In this document: in pieces, positions 63,228 through 64,000 of the stretch | How positions within the stretch are numbered: the first letter of the stretch is position 1 | Layout of the letters: the number at the start of each line of letters is the position of its first letter | Assembly: GCF_016125575.1 (NCBI RefSeq) | Contig: NZ_WGLM01000001.1 | Coordinates: 1-64,000, forward strand | Source of the DNA: Limimaricola sp. | GTDB taxonomy: Bacteria > Pseudomonadota > Alphaproteobacteria > Rhodobacterales > Rhodobacteraceae | DNA length: 64,000 nucleotides | Reading direction: 5' to 3' | Program-made: the position numbers and the translations under genes | The notes under the pieces: model-generated | Seen by the model: only the letters and a program-made list of their open reading frames with translations | What the model was told of the DNA's origin: nothing | Database searches by the model: none

Positions 63228-64000
63228 CGTGTCACTCCAAGCTCCGTCAAGACGTCGTCCAGCCCCGCGCGCCAATCGGGACGTGACAGGCCGAATGCGG
63301 CCTCGGTAAGGCTGCAATCCAGCCGTGAATTGGCGGGGCGGCGCGCCGGGGTGGGGTAGTCGGCCGTCGTGATGTCGGCAACGTCCACCTGTCGCCCGGC
63401 GCGCACGAAGATCGCGCGGGCGAAATCTGCCCAGCTGACATCGGGCGCGCCCGAGAAATGGTAGGTGCCGGATTTCTGCGGCTCGCGGACCAGATGATCG
63501 CCAATGGCCAAACAGGCCGCGGCGATTGCGGCGGCCGGCGTGGGCCCGCCCACCTGGTCGGCGACAATGCTCAGCCGGTCGCGGCTTTCCGACAGTCGCA
63601 GCATCGTCTTGACGAAATTCGCGCCATGCGCCGAAAACACCCAGGACGTGCGCAGGATCGCATGGACGCCCCCGGCCGCGCGCACCGCCTTTTCGCCGGC
63701 CAGCTTGCTGCGGCCATAGGCGCCAATGGGAGCGGTTGGCGCGTCGGGGGAGAAAGGCGCAGTGCCGGACCCATCAAAGACGTAATCGGTCGATATCTGG
63801 ATGAAGGCGGCACCAGTTTCTGCGGCGGCACGGGCCATCGCACCCGGGGCTTCGGCATTGATCCGATGCGCCGCGGCCTCGTCGGTTTCGGCCTTGTCGA
63901 CGGCAGTATAGGCGGCGGCATTGATGACAATTGTCGCGCCGCTTGCGCGCAGCGCCGCCGCGCAGGCCCCCGGGTTTGACAGGTCGGCCTCGTCCCGGTT
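63224..64000 (-). CDS. rfbD: dTDP-4-dehydrorhamnose reductase (5' end outside window)
   Basis: The frame is open to the window edge, so the N-terminal nucleotide fold is missing. The visible part begins NRDEADLSNPGAC and includes INAAAYTAVDKAETD, the catalytic QISTDYVFDG, and YGRSKLAGEKAV with the Tyr/Lys pair of extended short-chain dehydrogenases. This is RmlD, the last step to dTDP-rhamnose. rfbB and rfbC are presumably further right. Internal ATG codons are not true starts. Confidence 0.95.
   Translation of the reverse strand, partial: NRDEADLSNPGACAAALRASGATIVINAAAYTAVDKAETDEAAAHRINAEAPGAMARAAAETGAAFIQISTDYVFDGSGTAPFSPDAPTAPIGAYGRSKLAGEKAVRAAGGVHAILRTSWVFSAHGANFVKTMLRLSESRDRLSIVADQVGGPTPAAAIAAACLAIGDHLVREPQKSGTYHFSGAPDVSWADFARAIFVRAGRQVDVADITTADYPTPARRPANSRLDCSLTEAAFGLSRPDWRAGLDDVLTELGVTR

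Overview
The window is GC-rich DNA of an alphaproteobacterium, most likely a member of the Rhodobacteraceae (family-level inference). Three things support this: a BztABCD-type amino-acid importer, an ATP12-type F1-ATPase assembly chaperone, and gene orders typical of the group. The species cannot be named from the sequence alone.

Left third (1-15164): the translation supercluster on the + strand. It runs tuf (3' end), rpsJ-rplC-rplD-rplW-rplB-rpsS-rplV-rpsC-rplP, then rpmC-rpsQ-rplN-rplX-rplE-rpsN-rpsH-rplF-rplR-rpsE-rpmD-rplO, secY-adk, and rpsM-rpsK-rpoA-rplQ. Genes either overlap or are separated by short gaps, and nearly every gap longer than about 90 bases holds a strong GC-rich hairpin. 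Some of these are full intrinsic terminators (after rplP, after rplO, after rplQ). The set looks like a punctuated series of transcription units rather than one uninterrupted operon.

15190-25080: a small leftward ORF, a LuxR/LuxI acyl-homoserine-lactone quorum-sensing pair with palindromes in front of both genes, rarA, crcB, an rluC-type pseudouridine synthase, the ATP12 chaperone, and the bztABCD-like glutamate/glutamine/aspartate/asparagine ABC importer.

25083-34206 (mostly - strand): a tightly overlapping operon yidC-MOSC-engB-argB-ferredoxin-like-sixA, then ttcA, and the rpmH-rnpA-yidD unit with a very good promoter. Two + strand genes, a DUF3833 lipoprotein and an aldo/keto reductase, sit between ttcA and yidD.

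34372-39819: a TVP38 membrane protein, a mercuric-reductase-like flavoprotein and an orphan histidine kinase in one row. These are followed by a four-helix membrane protein with a c-type haem motif facing a small cytochrome c gene across a bidirectional terminator, then tRNA-Arg(ACG).

40007-53821: a LysR regulator divergent from an eleven-gene catabolic row: two DUF885-like metalloproteins, a ketopantoate-reductase-like enzyme, a Gfo/Idh/MocA oxidoreductase, a complete Opp/Dpp-type ABC importer (ATPases, binding protein, two permeases), a D-2-hydroxyacid dehydrogenase and a PLP aminotransferase. This looks like uptake and breakdown of an unidentified peptide-like or amino-acid-derived compound, and it is the best candidate here for an undescribed pathway.

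54243-64000: a flavin amine oxidase-like gene, a small secreted protein of unknown role, and an exopolysaccharide region. The latter has a membrane protein, an O-antigen ligase/polymerase-like protein, a PPP-family phosphatase, a Wzz/BY-tyrosine-kinase fusion, an initiating sugar transferase, and rfbA-rfbD for dTDP-rhamnose, with rfbD cut by the window end. The phosphatase beside the tyrosine kinase suggests a possible kinase/phosphatase control pair for polymer export.
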